Shown: piece after piece, positions 1 to 7,697 of the stretch
Layout of the letters: each line of letters starts with the position of its first letter
Position numbering within the stretch: position 1 is the stretch's first letter
DNA from: Candidatus Zixiibacteriota bacterium
Lineage (GTDB): Bacteria; Zixibacteria; MSB-5A5; GN15; PGXB01
Assembly: GCA_026397505.1 (NCBI GenBank)
Contig: JAPLUR010000062.1
Location: 1 to 57,328 of the forward strand
Direction of reading: 5' to 3'
Length of the DNA stretch: 57,328 nt
Made by a program: the position numbers and the translations under genes
The notes under the pieces: generated by a model
Told to the model about the DNA's origin: nothing
Databases searched by the model: none
The model's input: the letters and a program-made list of their open reading frames with translations, nothing else

Positions 1-510
1 GACCGTACAGTCATGCCCGGTATTCAGGGCGGCCCGCTGATGCACATTATAGCTGCCAAGGCAGTGGCACTCAAAGAAGCCTTGACCGATGAGTTCAAAG
101 TTTACCAGAAAAGAATCGTTGAGAATGCCGCGGCTCTGGCCGGGGAATTGAAAAGGGCCGGTTATCATATAGTCTCCGGCGGAACCGATACGCACCTGAT
201 GCTGATATCGTTTATTGAATCGGGATTAACCGGCAAGAAAGTGGAGAAGGCGCTCGATGCGGCCGGTATCACCGTGAACAAGAACACCGTGCCCTTTGAC
301 CCGCAGAAACCGTTCGTGACCTCCGGTATCAGAATCGGTACCCCGGCTATTACGACCCGTGGGATGGGTGTCAACGAAATGAAAGTGATCGCCGAATTCA
401 TAGACCGGGTCATCAAGAATATGGATAATGAGACGGTTCTGGCGCAAGTGGCCAAAGAGGTCAAGGCGCTCTGTGATAAATTTCCACTTTATCCTGAGAA
501 AAAGACCTGA
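1..510 (+). CDS. glyA: Serine hydroxymethyltransferase, C-terminal part
   Basis: This is the 3' end of a gene that begins before the window. The reading frame is open from base 1 and ends at TGA 508-510. The translation opens with the GlyA segment [18 protein letters not shown], which follows the PLP-lysine region in this family. It continues through the C-terminal small domain ([14 protein letters not shown]). The enzyme is cytosolic and PLP-dependent. It converts serine plus tetrahydrofolate to glycine plus methylene-tetrahydrofolate. The PLP lysine itself lies upstream of the window. The assignment is secure; only the N-terminal portion is missing. Confidence 0.96.
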   Translation, partial: DRTVMPGIQGGPLMHIIAAKAVALKEALTDEFKVYQKRIVENAAALAGELKRAGYHIVSGGTDTHLMLISFIESGLTGKKVEKALDAAGITVNKNTVPFDPQKPFVTSGIRIGTPAITTRGMGVNEMKVIAEFIDRVIKNMDNETVLAQVAKEVKALCDKFPLYPEKKT

Positions 511-532
511 ACCAGCCTTAACGGTAACATTG

Positions 533-2176
533 GTGAATTCTGGAGAAGATTGTCCGCCCCTCGAAAAAAAAAGGACATTCTTTAATGATTTCTGGGCATA
601 CCTGATCCTTTTCATTTTCATAATCGGTTATAATTACTTCTTTCTCGGCCAGGGGTTTGCACCCAGTTTGGACGAAGGGTTTCTTCAGTCGCTCGGCCAG
701 AGAATTGTGAATGGCGAAATCCCTTATGGGGATTTCTACCTTCTTCGCACTCCGCTGTCAATCTATATTCAGGCCGGACTGATATGGGTATTCGGTCACA
801 GTTACACGTTGTTTGCCGCCCGCATCTGGTTGGCAATAGAGACGATGCTAATCGTGATTTTTCTATCCATGTTTTATCGCCGTTTTGTTCGTCCCCTGGA
901 ATTGCTGTTATTGCTATTTATCACTTATATTATTGCAACCCTTCTGCTTAATTTTCCCTGGTACAGCTACGATGCTCTCTTTTTTGCTGTCCTGGCATTG
1001 CTGTTTTTTGACCGGAGAAGATACTTCCTTTCCGGAGCGGCTATATTTATGGCTGGTATGGCCAAACAGAATTATATGATGATGCTCCCTCTGATTATTC
1101 TCCTCTCCCTGGTCATTAATCATGTTGCCAAAGAGATTAAGATTATCACCTATGATGCCGCCCGCCGGATGATTATCGGATTTTTTGCTCCCTTCTTATT
1201 ATATATGTTATACCTGAGTATCACCGGGACAATAGCCGCATTCTACCGGGACGTTGTCATTCTCCCGGGGCAATGCAGTTCCGTAGGTATAGTCTTTGCC
1301 CTGTTTCAGGATAATCCTAAAGCGTTCCTTTGGTCTCTGCCTTTTATGATTTCCATGGCACTTATTTTTGGGGGACGGCGATGGAGATTACCATTGATTG
1401 CAGTGGCGCTGGGAGTATTTGCCCTATTGGGAGAAATTTTGATAAAAAATGTCTATAGCTTTGTCTATTTCATCGTTTACTTAAATTATTTGGCCGTCCT
1501 GCTGTTGGTTAAAGAATATGTTGTCGGCATGGATGATGCCGGTAAGGAGATGGCGGCGAAAATAATTCCTCTGTTCGCTCTGGCACTCATTGTTCAATAT
1601 CTGTCGGGATTCAATTATAGCGGACTTATCTATGCCTATATGGGAGCACTGGTCGCCCTTCCTTTTACCTATGTAATTCTTCGGGACTGCATTCAAATGC
1701 GGCTGCGAAAAGCGGTGGTTGTTTTACTTTTTTTGGCAATTTTAGTCTTGGGACAATACCATAAATATCGATATGTCTATAACGATGCGCCGCGCTCGAA
1801 CCTCAATGTCGAGTTTGTTTCGCCCCGATTGCGGCACATTAAATCGACGCCCGAGAAGGTCAAATCACTGGAGAGTGTAATTGCAGCCATAAAGGCCAAT
1901 AGTTCGGAAAAGGATCATATTTTCATTTTTCCTTCTTTTTCATCTCTCTATTACTTAACAGGGAGAAGAAACCCTACTCCGATTGAATGGTATTGTGAGG
2001 CGGAATATAATGAAGAAATGCTGATGGAATCGATGAAGGCGGTCGAAGCCAAAAGGCCAAGGCTGGTTATAGTTACGCACCTGGATATCCCGGTACATCT
2101 GAACAATATTTTGATTAATTATTATCGGGAACTTCCGCCGATCGGGTTATTTCGTCTGTTTGAGCTCAAAACATAA
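533..2176 (+). CDS. Polytopic membrane glycosyltransferase (GT39/ArnT-PMT-like)
   Basis: An integral membrane protein of about 547 residues with roughly 10-12 hydrophobic segments. The first periplasmic loop has the acidic pattern SLDEGFLQSLGQRIVNGEIP followed by YGDFYLLRTPL. This resembles the catalytic Asp loop of polyprenyl-phosphate-sugar-dependent glycosyltransferases (PMT/ArnT/RgtA-like fold). A soluble C-terminal region of about 110 residues follows the last helices. The likely role is transfer of a sugar from a lipid carrier to an envelope glycan; donor and acceptor are unknown. The start is uncertain. No ATG lies in frame between glyA and the first helix, so GTG 533 (or TTG 530) is proposed. 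An ATG at 428 would overlap glyA and add residues that look like a shadow translation. Confidence 0.75.
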   Translation: MNSGEDCPPLEKKRTFFNDFWAYLILFIFIIGYNYFFLGQGFAPSLDEGFLQSLGQRIVNGEIPYGDFYLLRTPLSIYIQAGLIWVFGHSYTLFAARIWLAIETMLIVIFLSMFYRRFVRPLELLLLLFITYIIATLLLNFPWYSYDALFFAVLALLFFDRRRYFLSGAAIFMAGMAKQNYMMMLPLIILLSLVINHVAKEIKIITYDAARRMIIGFFAPFLLYMLYLSITGTIAAFYRDVVILPGQCSSVGIVFALFQDNPKAFLWSLPFMISMALIFGGRRWRLPLIAVALGVFALLGEILIKNVYSFVYFIVYLNYLAVLLLVKEYVVGMDDAGKEMAAKIIPLFALALIVQYLSGFNYSGLIYAYMGALVALPFTYVILRDCIQMRLRKAVVVLLFLAILVLGQYHKYRYVYNDAPRSNLNVEFVSPRLRHIKSTPEKVKSLESVIAAIKANSSEKDHIFIFPSFSSLYYLTGRRNPTPIEWYCEAEYNEEMLMESMKAVEAKRPRLVIVTHLDIPVHLNNILINYYRELPPIGLFRLFELKT

Positions 2177-2230
2177 AGACCGGTGGCGATCGTCCTATGC
2201 CGGAAATGGCCTGAGAGATTTTAAATTTCA

Positions 2231-2259
2231 TTGAAACTCCTGGTGATTGTTTTTATATT
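2231..2259 (+). promoter_or_regulatory. Sigma-70-type promoter
   Basis: TTGAAA at 2231-2236, a 17-nt spacer and TATATT at 2254-2259, followed by about 35 nt of leader before the Shine-Dalgarno of the gene at 2303. It would drive the 2303-2937 genes and possibly those beyond. Confidence 0.6.
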
Positions 2260-2302
2260 TAATCTGATATATTGTGTTCATGAAGTTTCAGGAGGTATCA
2301 TT

Positions 2303-2608
2303 ATGCTGGTCCAGTTTGCCATGTTCCCGATCGGGAAAAAGGAATCAGCTTCAGGAGAGGTCTCCAAAATTATCAATATCATTGATAAGTCCGGTCTTCA
2401 ATATAAAACCACGGCCATGTCAACCGTAGTCGAGGGGGAATGGGACCAGATCATGAAGCTGATCAACAAATGCCGTCTCAAATTGAGACAATCCAATAAT
2501 CGAGTCTATATGATATTGACCATGGATGACCGGAAAGGGGCGAAAAGCCGCCTGACCGGGAAAGTCAAATCAATCGAATTGAAATTGGGTAGAACCATAA
2601 AATCCTAA
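2303..2608 (+). CDS. Thiamine-binding-fold protein, MTH1187/YkoF family
   Basis: A protein of 101 residues with the compact ferredoxin-like fold of the MTH1187/UPF0045 family. The N-terminus MLVQFAMFPIG is followed by the family's T-x-M-S-T-x-V-E-G-x-W/F signature, seen here as TTAMSTVVEGEWDQIM. Members bind thiamine or related small ligands and are cytosolic; the exact ligand here is unknown. The start is set by GGAGG at 2291-2295, 7 nt before ATG 2303. A longer frame from TTG 2231 would translate the promoter region and has no ribosome-binding site. Length matches the family (about 95-105 residues). Confidence 0.82.
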   Translation: MLVQFAMFPIGKKESASGEVSKIINIIDKSGLQYKTTAMSTVVEGEWDQIMKLINKCRLKLRQSNNRVYMILTMDDRKGAKSRLTGKVKSIELKLGRTIKS

Positions 2609-2622
2609 AACAGGGAAGATTT

Positions 2623-2937
2623 ATGTCCGCCTTTAGAGTTGTTTTTGTCACCGTTTCGCAGGATAAGGCCGAGGAGCTTTCTCGCGAGATTATCGAAAAC
2701 AGGTTGGCCGCCTGTGTCAATATCGTGGAGAAAGTGCATTCATTTTATCGTTGGAAAGGGAAAATCACCAAAGATGTCGAAGCCCTGCTGGTTATCAAAA
2801 CCGCCACCAAGAAGGTGGAAAATCTTATCAAATTCGTGAAGGAGAACCATAATTACGATATCCCGGAGGTGGTCTCGCTGAATATCGCCGAGGGGAATCC
2901 GGACTATCTCGACTGGATCGATGAAGAAACCAAATAG
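2623..2937 (+). CDS. cutA: Divalent-cation tolerance protein CutA
   Basis: A protein of 104 residues, the normal CutA1 length. Family features in order are an N-terminal beta strand (FRVVFVTVSQ), RLAACVNI (the conserved A-A-C-V-N segment), the hairpin SFYRWKGKI, then VEALLVIKT and the C-terminal Y-x-x-P-E-V/I motif seen as YDIPEVVSLNI. CutA1 forms a small trimeric ferredoxin-like cytosolic protein linked genetically to copper tolerance, though its biochemical role is unsettled. GGGAAG lies 5 nt before the ATG. It starts 14 nt after the preceding gene, so co-transcription is likely. Confidence 0.93.
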   Translation: MSAFRVVFVTVSQDKAEELSREIIENRLAACVNIVEKVHSFYRWKGKITKDVEALLVIKTATKKVENLIKFVKENHNYDIPEVVSLNIAEGNPDYLDWIDEETK

Positions 2938-2948
2938 CGGGGTATCGG

Positions 2949-3746
2949 GTGGCTAATGTCGACACGGAGCGGCCCTTGATTGCGCTGCTATCTGATTTTG
3001 GCATTCAGGACAACTATGTCGGAATTATGAAAGGGGTCATTTTCGGGCTGAATCCAAAGGCAAGCCTGATTGACATTTCCCATGAAATTCCGCCATATAA
3101 TATAACTGCCGGCCGGTATATTCTGGAAACCTCTTATGGCCAGTTTCCGCAGGGCACTATTTATCTGGCGGTGGTTGATCCCGGGGTTGGCACCGCTTGC
3201 AGGCCAGTTCTTATCGAAACGGAGAATTATTTTTTTATCGGGCCGGATAACGGCCTTTTTTCTTTCCTGAGGGAAAGAGAAATAAAAAGGATATTGGTTC
3301 TCAATAGGAGCAAATATCATCTGCAGGAGATCTCCGCAACTTTCCACGGCCGGGACATTTTCGCCCCGGTGGCGGGCTATCTTTCTCTTGGAGTGGCCCC
3401 GGAAGAAATGGGCAGCAAGATGAAATCGATTCTTCGCCCGCAGGCAAAGTCATATAAGAAAATGGGGAAATTCACCATTGGAACGGTCATATATATTGAC
3501 CGTTTCGGCAATTTGGTGACTTCGTTGAGGAAAGAAGACCTTCCCGGCGGCAAGTATCTTGTGCATCTCAATCAGAAAAGTGTGGGGCTGCTCAAAAAGA
3601 CTTTCGGGTCGGTCGAGACAGGTGAGCCTGTCTGTTATATCAATTCTTTCGGCTATCTCGAAATTGCGATCCGCGAGGGGTCGGCCGCCGAGCATTTTGA
3701 GATCGATTATTCCGATGAAGCTAAGATTTTGATTGCGCCGGTATAG
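2949..3746 (+). CDS. SAM hydroxide adenosyltransferase (DUF62 family)
   Basis: A protein of 265 residues of the SAM hydrolase/chlorinase/fluorinase superfamily (PF01887). Seen motifs are LLSDFG near the N-terminus (the Asp that contacts the SAM ribose), YVGIMKGV, IDISHEIPPYN, VVDPGVGT, GPDNGLFS and FHGRDIFAPVAGYLS, with IDRFGNLVT in the C-terminal domain. Ordinary bacterial members split S-adenosylmethionine with water to adenosine and methionine. The dedicated halogenases are rare, and nothing here points to one. The start is GTG 2949, 11 nt after cutA, so it probably belongs to the same transcript. No signal peptide. Confidence 0.88.
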   Translation: MANVDTERPLIALLSDFGIQDNYVGIMKGVIFGLNPKASLIDISHEIPPYNITAGRYILETSYGQFPQGTIYLAVVDPGVGTACRPVLIETENYFFIGPDNGLFSFLREREIKRILVLNRSKYHLQEISATFHGRDIFAPVAGYLSLGVAPEEMGSKMKSILRPQAKSYKKMGKFTIGTVIYIDRFGNLVTSLRKEDLPGGKYLVHLNQKSVGLLKKTFGSVETGEPVCYINSFGYLEIAIREGSAAEHFEIDYSDEAKILIAPV

Positions 3747-3770
3747 TGTCTCTGTTAGATTTGCCCTGTT

Positions 3771-4271
3771 ATGAACCGCAACAACCTTCCCAGACGTCCC
3801 TCATGGAACGAATACTTCATGCGGATAGCCCAACTGGCGGCCACTCGCTCAACCTGCCTGCGTCGGCAGGTGGGGGCGGTCATTGTCAAGAATAAGAAGG
3901 TGCTGGCGACCGGATACAACGGTTCCCCGATGGGCCTTCGCCACTGCCTCGATATCGGTTGCCTGCGCGAGGAGCTGGGAATCCCCTCGGGGCAGAGGCA
4001 TGAGCTCTGCCGGGCGATTCATGCCGAACAGAATGCCATCATTCAGGCGGCCACCTCGGGGATATCGATTGATGGAGGGATACTTTATTCGACCACATTC
4101 CCGTGCATACTTTGCGCCAAGATGCTTATCAATGTCGGGGTGAAGGAGATTTATGTCGGGGAGGGGTATCCTGATGATCTATCGCGGAGTATGATAGAGG
4201 AAGCGGGGGTGGTGGTGCACCATCTGGTGCTGGATAAGCCGGAAACTAAGGTGGAAAATCTGAAGCCATGA
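3771..4271 (+). CDS. dCMP/cytidine deaminase family protein
   Basis: A protein of 166 residues with the zinc site of deoxycytidylate deaminases: His84-Ala-Glu86 (IHAEQNAI) and Pro111-Cys112-x-x-Cys115 (PCILC). The N-terminal [19 protein letters not shown] and [18 protein letters not shown] segments match ComEB/dCMP deaminase. The expected reaction is dCMP to dUMP for dTTP supply, in the cytosol. The stop overlaps the nrdR start (ATGA at 4268), so translation of the two is coupled. That pairs a pyrimidine-deoxynucleotide enzyme with the ribonucleotide-reductase repressor. Confidence 0.9.
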   Translation: MNRNNLPRRPSWNEYFMRIAQLAATRSTCLRRQVGAVIVKNKKVLATGYNGSPMGLRHCLDIGCLREELGIPSGQRHELCRAIHAEQNAIIQAATSGISIDGGILYSTTFPCILCAKMLINVGVKEIYVGEGYPDDLSRSMIEEAGVVVHHLVLDKPETKVENLKP

Positions 4272-4717
4272 AATGCCCTTTCTGCGGACATGAGGAAGAC
4301 AAGGTAGTCGATTCCCGTTCGGCGCAGGATGGGCGGGCGGTGCGCCGCCGCCGCGAGTGTCTTAAGTGCAAGGAACGATTCACCACTTACGAATATATCG
4401 AGAATGTGACGCTGGCGGTGCTGAAGTCGGATAATCGGCGCGAACCGTTTGACAGGCAGAAGCTGATTCACGGGATGAAACTGGCCTGCAATAAGCGGCC
4501 GGTTTCGGCCAAGAAGATTGAATCGCTGGCCGATGAGATTGAGGCGCGTCTGCAGGAGCTTTCCAAAAGCGAAGTGACCAGCAAGTTCATAGGCGAGCTG
4601 GTGATGGAGAAGCTGAAAGCGACCGATGAGATCGCCTATGTTCGTTTTGCTTCGGTGTACCGCAAATTCCAGGATAAGACGGAATTCTTCGAAGAGCTGA
4701 AAAAACTGTTGGGTTAG
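4268..4717 (+). CDS. nrdR: Transcriptional repressor NrdR
   Basis: A protein of 149 residues, the standard NrdR length. The N-terminal zinc ribbon is CPFC at residues 3-6 and CLKCKERF at about 32-39, with the VDSR segment between. An ATP-cone follows (about residues 46-136), including [19 protein letters not shown]. NrdR senses ATP/dATP and represses ribonucleotide reductase operons by binding NrdR boxes. It overlaps the upstream deaminase gene by 4 nt. No nrd operon is in the window, so its targets are elsewhere. Confidence 0.97.
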   Translation: MKCPFCGHEEDKVVDSRSAQDGRAVRRRRECLKCKERFTTYEYIENVTLAVLKSDNRREPFDRQKLIHGMKLACNKRPVSAKKIESLADEIEARLQELSKSEVTSKFIGELVMEKLKATDEIAYVRFASVYRKFQDKTEFFEELKKLLG

Positions 4718-4779
4718 AACATTTCGGGGCGCAATCACTCCAATTTCGTAGATATGGGGCGGGCCGCCCACAGGAAAGC

Positions 4780-4802
4780 GGCACGAGCGCGGGGCTCGTG
4801 CC
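4780..4802. repeat. GC-rich palindrome (REP-like)
   Basis: A perfect 9-bp inverted repeat, GGCACGAGC (4780-4788) and GCTCGTGCC (4794-4802), with a 5-nt loop. No T-run follows, so it is not a canonical terminator. With its neighbour at 4846-4874 it looks like dispersed REP-type intergenic DNA. Confidence 0.6.
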
Positions 4803-4845
4803 CTACACTGGTCGAGAGTCCGTGCGGGATGGCAAATTTGCACGG

Positions 4846-4874
4846 TGGGGCCGATGTGGACATCGGCCGCCCAC
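4846..4874. repeat. GC-rich palindrome (REP-like)
   Basis: Inner perfect arms GCCGATGT and ACATCGGC (about 4850-4866) are separated by GG. They are extended by the imperfect outer arms GTGGG and CCCAC. Similar in style to the palindrome at 4780. There is no T-run. Confidence 0.55.
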
Positions 4875-5369
4875 AAAATGTGCAGCGGTGGGGCACCCTG
4901 CAAAAGGGGTTCGTCTTTCAAATTCCGGTTCCGCCAAAAAACTTAATCACTTTCTGTTTATTTGTTGCCGGAGAATGGTTTAAGGCGTCTAGGGCCTGTC
5001 GGCAAAATGGGTTTGTTTCTTCGTTTTTTAAAAGATTCATTTTGTCTCTCTTGTTGATTTGGGGGTGCGGCCCGGTTGGAGGAGGCGGCTATTCCCCGGC
5101 CGGTTTTGGGGCTTGATGGCTTTAGGGCATTGGCACAATTGGCGTTAAGTTGTTTTTCGCTGCCTGACATATGAATAAACACTCCTTCTACATAAGAGGG
5201 TGGGGGGATAAATCACCATCGATGCGATACAGATTTTGCAGATGGTGAAGAAAAACTCATCTCCAGGTCGCCCGCGCGAAGCGAACGGCCTGAGAATGCC
5301 ACCCAGTCGTGGGTTTTTGAAGCGCTGAAGAAGCTGCTGGATTGGGGGCATAAAGGGGATAAAAAGCGC

Positions 5370-5413
5370 TTGACTTTTAATGCCGCAAAGTAGATACTAT
5401 TTGCGGCATTTTT
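5370..5413 (+). promoter_or_regulatory. Sigma-70-like promoter overlapped by a palindrome
   Basis: TTGACT (5370-5375), a 17-nt spacer and GATACT (5393-5398) form a reasonable promoter. A perfect 9-bp inverted repeat, TGCCGCAAA (5381-5389) and TTTGCGGCA (5400-5408), flanks the -10 box. Five Ts follow (5409-5413). It can be read as an operator over the promoter of the alarmone-synthetase gene, or as an intrinsic terminator. The sequence alone does not decide. Confidence 0.45.
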
Positions 5414-5444
5414 ATTGAGGGTTTGCAAGAAGATAAGAAGAGCT

Positions 5445-5471
5445 GGTAGCCCACCTCATGGGTGGCGTACC
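5445..5471. repeat. Island repeat, copy A
   Basis: An imperfect palindrome with arms GGTAGCCCACC and GGTGGCGTACC around TCATG. A related unit (6554-6582) precedes the next gene. Both are followed by an ACGTCGC segment and a GACA/TCT-rich stretch, so the similarity extends beyond the hairpin. Confidence 0.6.
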
Positions 5472-5558
5472 AATTATAAGGACAGGTAGCCAGAACGTCG
5501 CATCTTTTGCGGACAAGTCTAATTATTGTTATGCCTGACACTGAGAGTAGAAGAGCGT

Positions 5559-6551
5559 ATGCGAAGAATCTTTATCTCCCGCCTCCAGGAGGAGTACCGG
5601 GACTTGGCCCCGCTTGCTCAGCGATTTGCGGAAGTGCTCGCCTCCGAGCTTCAGCAACTCGTGCAGCGGGACAAGCTCGCCCTGGCTGTGCCCATCGAAC
5701 ACCGCGTGAAGGCGTGGTCTTCGATCGAAGAAAAGCTCGGGCGCATCGACTTTCATGGCGCGTCCCTGACTGAGCTTCATGACTTAGTGGGCGTTCGAGT
5801 GATCCTGCTGTTTCAGCGTGACCTACCAGCCGCGTGCCGCTTGGTAGAAGAAGCCTTCCAGGTCACGGCCCGATACAACAAGAGTGAGCAGTTGTCTCCT
5901 GAGGAGTTCGGCTACCAGTCCATCCACTTTATCGTCCGCCCGCGGGAGGAGTGGCTGACCGTTCCCACCTTTTCCGCATTTGGCGAGTTTCAGGCCGAGT
6001 TCCAGGTCCGCACCCTTGCTCAGCACATGTGGGCTGCCGCGTCCCACAAGCTCCAATACAAGCAGGAGGCGTCTGTCCCACCGCCCGTCCGCCGTTCGAT
6101 CCACCGGGTGTCTGCTCTGCTGGAGATGGTTGACATGGAATTCGAAAGAGCACTGGCGGAGAGAGACGACTATCGGGCAACGATCCTCAAGGAACAGGGA
6201 TCCAGACGGCTCAACGCCGATGTGCTGGAGGCCAACCTAGATGCACTACTACCCCTCAGGAACAAGGGCGCGTTCGAGCCGTACTCACTTCTCTTGTGGG
6301 AACTCGAGAAGCTCGGCATCAAGACTACGGCCGACCTTCAGGCGCTGCTGGCGAAGCATCTGTCTGCGGTGATTGCGAAGGATGCGGAGTACGTGGCCCA
6401 AGGCAACGAGAGGGGACAAACCGATGCCCGAACAAAGGCCGGGGTATTCCTAAAACACAGCGGCCTTGTCCGCTTGGTCTTGGAGCAGGAGTTTGGGCAG
6501 GGTTTCTATAGTCGAATCTGGGACAAGGGGGAGAAGGACGAGCAGTCATGA
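5559..6551 (+). CDS. RelA/SpoT-domain (p)ppGpp synthetase-like protein
   Basis: A protein of 330 residues. The N-terminal half is a RelA/SpoT nucleotide-pyrophosphokinase domain with its key positions intact: HRVKAWSSIEEKL (48-60), Asp75 and Arg80 in DLVGVR, Tyr119 to His123 in GYQSIH, then E147-x-Q-x-R-T, Trp158-Ala, His163 and Tyr167-Lys168. There is no HD hydrolase domain, TGS or ACT. The C-terminal ~140 residues are mostly helical by eye and not recognised. It could be a housekeeping-type small alarmone synthetase or a toxic one (toxSAS/CapRel-like, where a C-terminal domain controls the enzyme). The start is ATG 5559 behind AGAAGAG; TTG 5526 would add 11 residues. The gene is visibly more GC-rich than its neighbours and flanked by repeats, which suggests transfer. 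Confidence 0.85.
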   Translation: MRRIFISRLQEEYRDLAPLAQRFAEVLASELQQLVQRDKLALAVPIEHRVKAWSSIEEKLGRIDFHGASLTELHDLVGVRVILLFQRDLPAACRLVEEAFQVTARYNKSEQLSPEEFGYQSIHFIVRPREEWLTVPTFSAFGEFQAEFQVRTLAQHMWAAASHKLQYKQEASVPPPVRRSIHRVSALLEMVDMEFERALAERDDYRATILKEQGSRRLNADVLEANLDALLPLRNKGAFEPYSLLLWELEKLGIKTTADLQALLAKHLSAVIAKDAEYVAQGNERGQTDARTKAGVFLKHSGLVRLVLEQEFGQGFYSRIWDKGEKDEQS

Positions 6552-6553
6552 GT

Positions 6554-6582
6554 CGGTAGCCCACCCGCTGGGCGAATTACCG
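6554..6582. repeat. Island repeat, copy B
   Basis: It shares GGTAGCCCACC with copy A at 5445 and ends TTACCG, so the outer arms CGGTA and TACCG pair. Downstream it carries GACGTCGC and GACAGTCT, matching the flank of copy A. It sits between the two accessory genes. A decayed third version (GGTAGCCAGCCC) begins at the stop of the second gene, about 7610. Confidence 0.6.
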
Positions 6583-6651
6583 TTTTTGATGGACGTCGCC
6601 GACAGTCTGTTATTAATTTGGCCCATTATTATGGAGGCATAAGGTATCTGT

Positions 6652-7614
6652 ATGTCGATACAATATCCAACAGAAATGCGCATTGCCGGTCCCTGGCTTC
6701 TTAATGATGAAGCATTGCAGCAATTAGATAATATACTGGACGAAGAGTGGAAGCGATTAGAATCCAGCCGTGAATCTCTCCTCACTAAGGATGCGGAGGA
6801 AAGACTGCAATACAGGCAGGAACAAGGATTACACAAAGATATTTCAGAAGGTGAGAGAATAAGTTTAATCAATGAGTTGAGGGAATCTGCATCGTACCCT
6901 CTTAGAAGGAGTAATCGAAACATAAATATCACGTTAAAAGGTGGTGGAACGTACAAAGCCGAGCGGTTTTCAACGGTAATGCGTGATAATACATTGCTCA
7001 ACGAAATAGCAACCGGTTTTTCCACAGACCTTGAGTCGGCTGACATGCGCTATAGAATAAATGTAAGCAGTGAGCAAAATGAATTGCGCATTGATGTTTC
7101 CCCGGAACAGGCCCCAGCCGCGAGAGAAGCATTTGTTGCATTCAGGCAATGGGCAATAAAAAATAGCGCACCATCCTGGCAGAGAATATTGGGTCGATTC
7201 TCAGAATTTGGGCTGCCTATTCTTATTGCATTGTTTATGGGCATGTTATTTTCTATAATGGCTATTAATACGACCCAAGATGCAAGAAGGCGTGCCAAGG
7301 CCCTTCTAGAGCAAGGAATAACACAACAAAATGAAACTGAAGCAATCGAGTTATTGCTGATTATGCGAACAGATTATGATCCAAAATCGTCAGGCGTTTT
7401 GATTCCTTATTGGTTCAAAGTAGTTTTTGGGGGCGGATTATTATCCGCTATTGTACTATCAATTAAGCCAAAGACAATTTTGGGAATAGGTAGGGGAACC
7501 AAGATTATAGGTCGTTGGCGATTATGGCATCGTATTGTATCTATTATAATACCGGGCCTGTTGTTTACTAGTTTTATTTTGCCTACAATTGTTGATTGGA
7601 TTAAGAGTTGGTAG
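6652..7614 (+). CDS. Membrane protein of unknown function
   Basis: A protein of 320 residues with no recognised family. The first ~175 residues are soluble, highly charged and partly coiled-coil-like (EEWKRLESSRESLLTKDAEE). A hydrophobic segment follows (about 184-206, LPILIALFMGMLFSIMAI). Then come a ~45-residue loop, a second segment (about 248-268) and a third at the C-terminus (about 288-312, IVSIIIPGLLFTSFILPTIV). The last residues are WIKSW. The gene is clearly AT-rich next to the GC-rich gene upstream and the moderate-GC core genes. An effector or sensor role at the membrane is conceivable from the neighbourhood but is only inference. A weak AAGGT precedes ATG 6652. Confidence 0.7.
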   Translation: MSIQYPTEMRIAGPWLLNDEALQQLDNILDEEWKRLESSRESLLTKDAEERLQYRQEQGLHKDISEGERISLINELRESASYPLRRSNRNINITLKGGGTYKAERFSTVMRDNTLLNEIATGFSTDLESADMRYRINVSSEQNELRIDVSPEQAPAAREAFVAFRQWAIKNSAPSWQRILGRFSEFGLPILIALFMGMLFSIMAINTTQDARRRAKALLEQGITQQNETEAIELLLIMRTDYDPKSSGVLIPYWFKVVFGGGLLSAIVLSIKPKTILGIGRGTKIIGRWRLWHRIVSIIIPGLLFTSFILPTIVDWIKSW

Positions 7615-7658
7615 CCAGCCCGAAGGCAGGGTTCCTCGAGTCCCCTCCCAAAAACCGA

Positions 7659-7687
7659 TTGACTTAAGCCATGTTTTCCGCTTAATT
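7659..7687 (+). promoter_or_regulatory. Sigma-70-type promoter of tatC
   Basis: TTGACT (7659-7664), a 17-nt spacer and TTAATT (7682-7687). Expected transcription start is about 7694, giving a very short leader before ATG 7698. Confidence 0.5.
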
Positions 7688-7697
7688 CCGCCCTGAA

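Larger units (their letters stand above)
4718..5558 (+). other. Gene-free stretch with palindromic repeats
   Basis: No gene is supported here. The first part (about 4754-4900) is dense in GC-rich palindromes, annotated separately. An open frame at 4754-5116 simply reads through them. A short open frame ending at the TAG 5391-5393 has a plausible amphipathic C-terminus but no start codon after its upstream stop, so it may be a relic. The right-hand part holds a promoter/palindrome (5370-5413) and a repeat unit (5445-5471) before the alarmone-synthetase gene. Confidence 0.6.

Noticed and set aside
4151-4921. Long minus-strand frame opposite the deaminase and nrdR
   Set aside because: It runs antisense to two certain genes, has no start signals, and its translation mirrors their codons.
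4754-5116. Open frame of 120 codons after nrdR
   Set aside because: It is a translation of GC-rich palindromic repeats, with no ribosome-binding site and no protein-like composition.
5240-5393. Short open frame with an amphipathic C-terminus before the island promoter
   Set aside because: There is a stop upstream and no start codon in frame; at most a relic.
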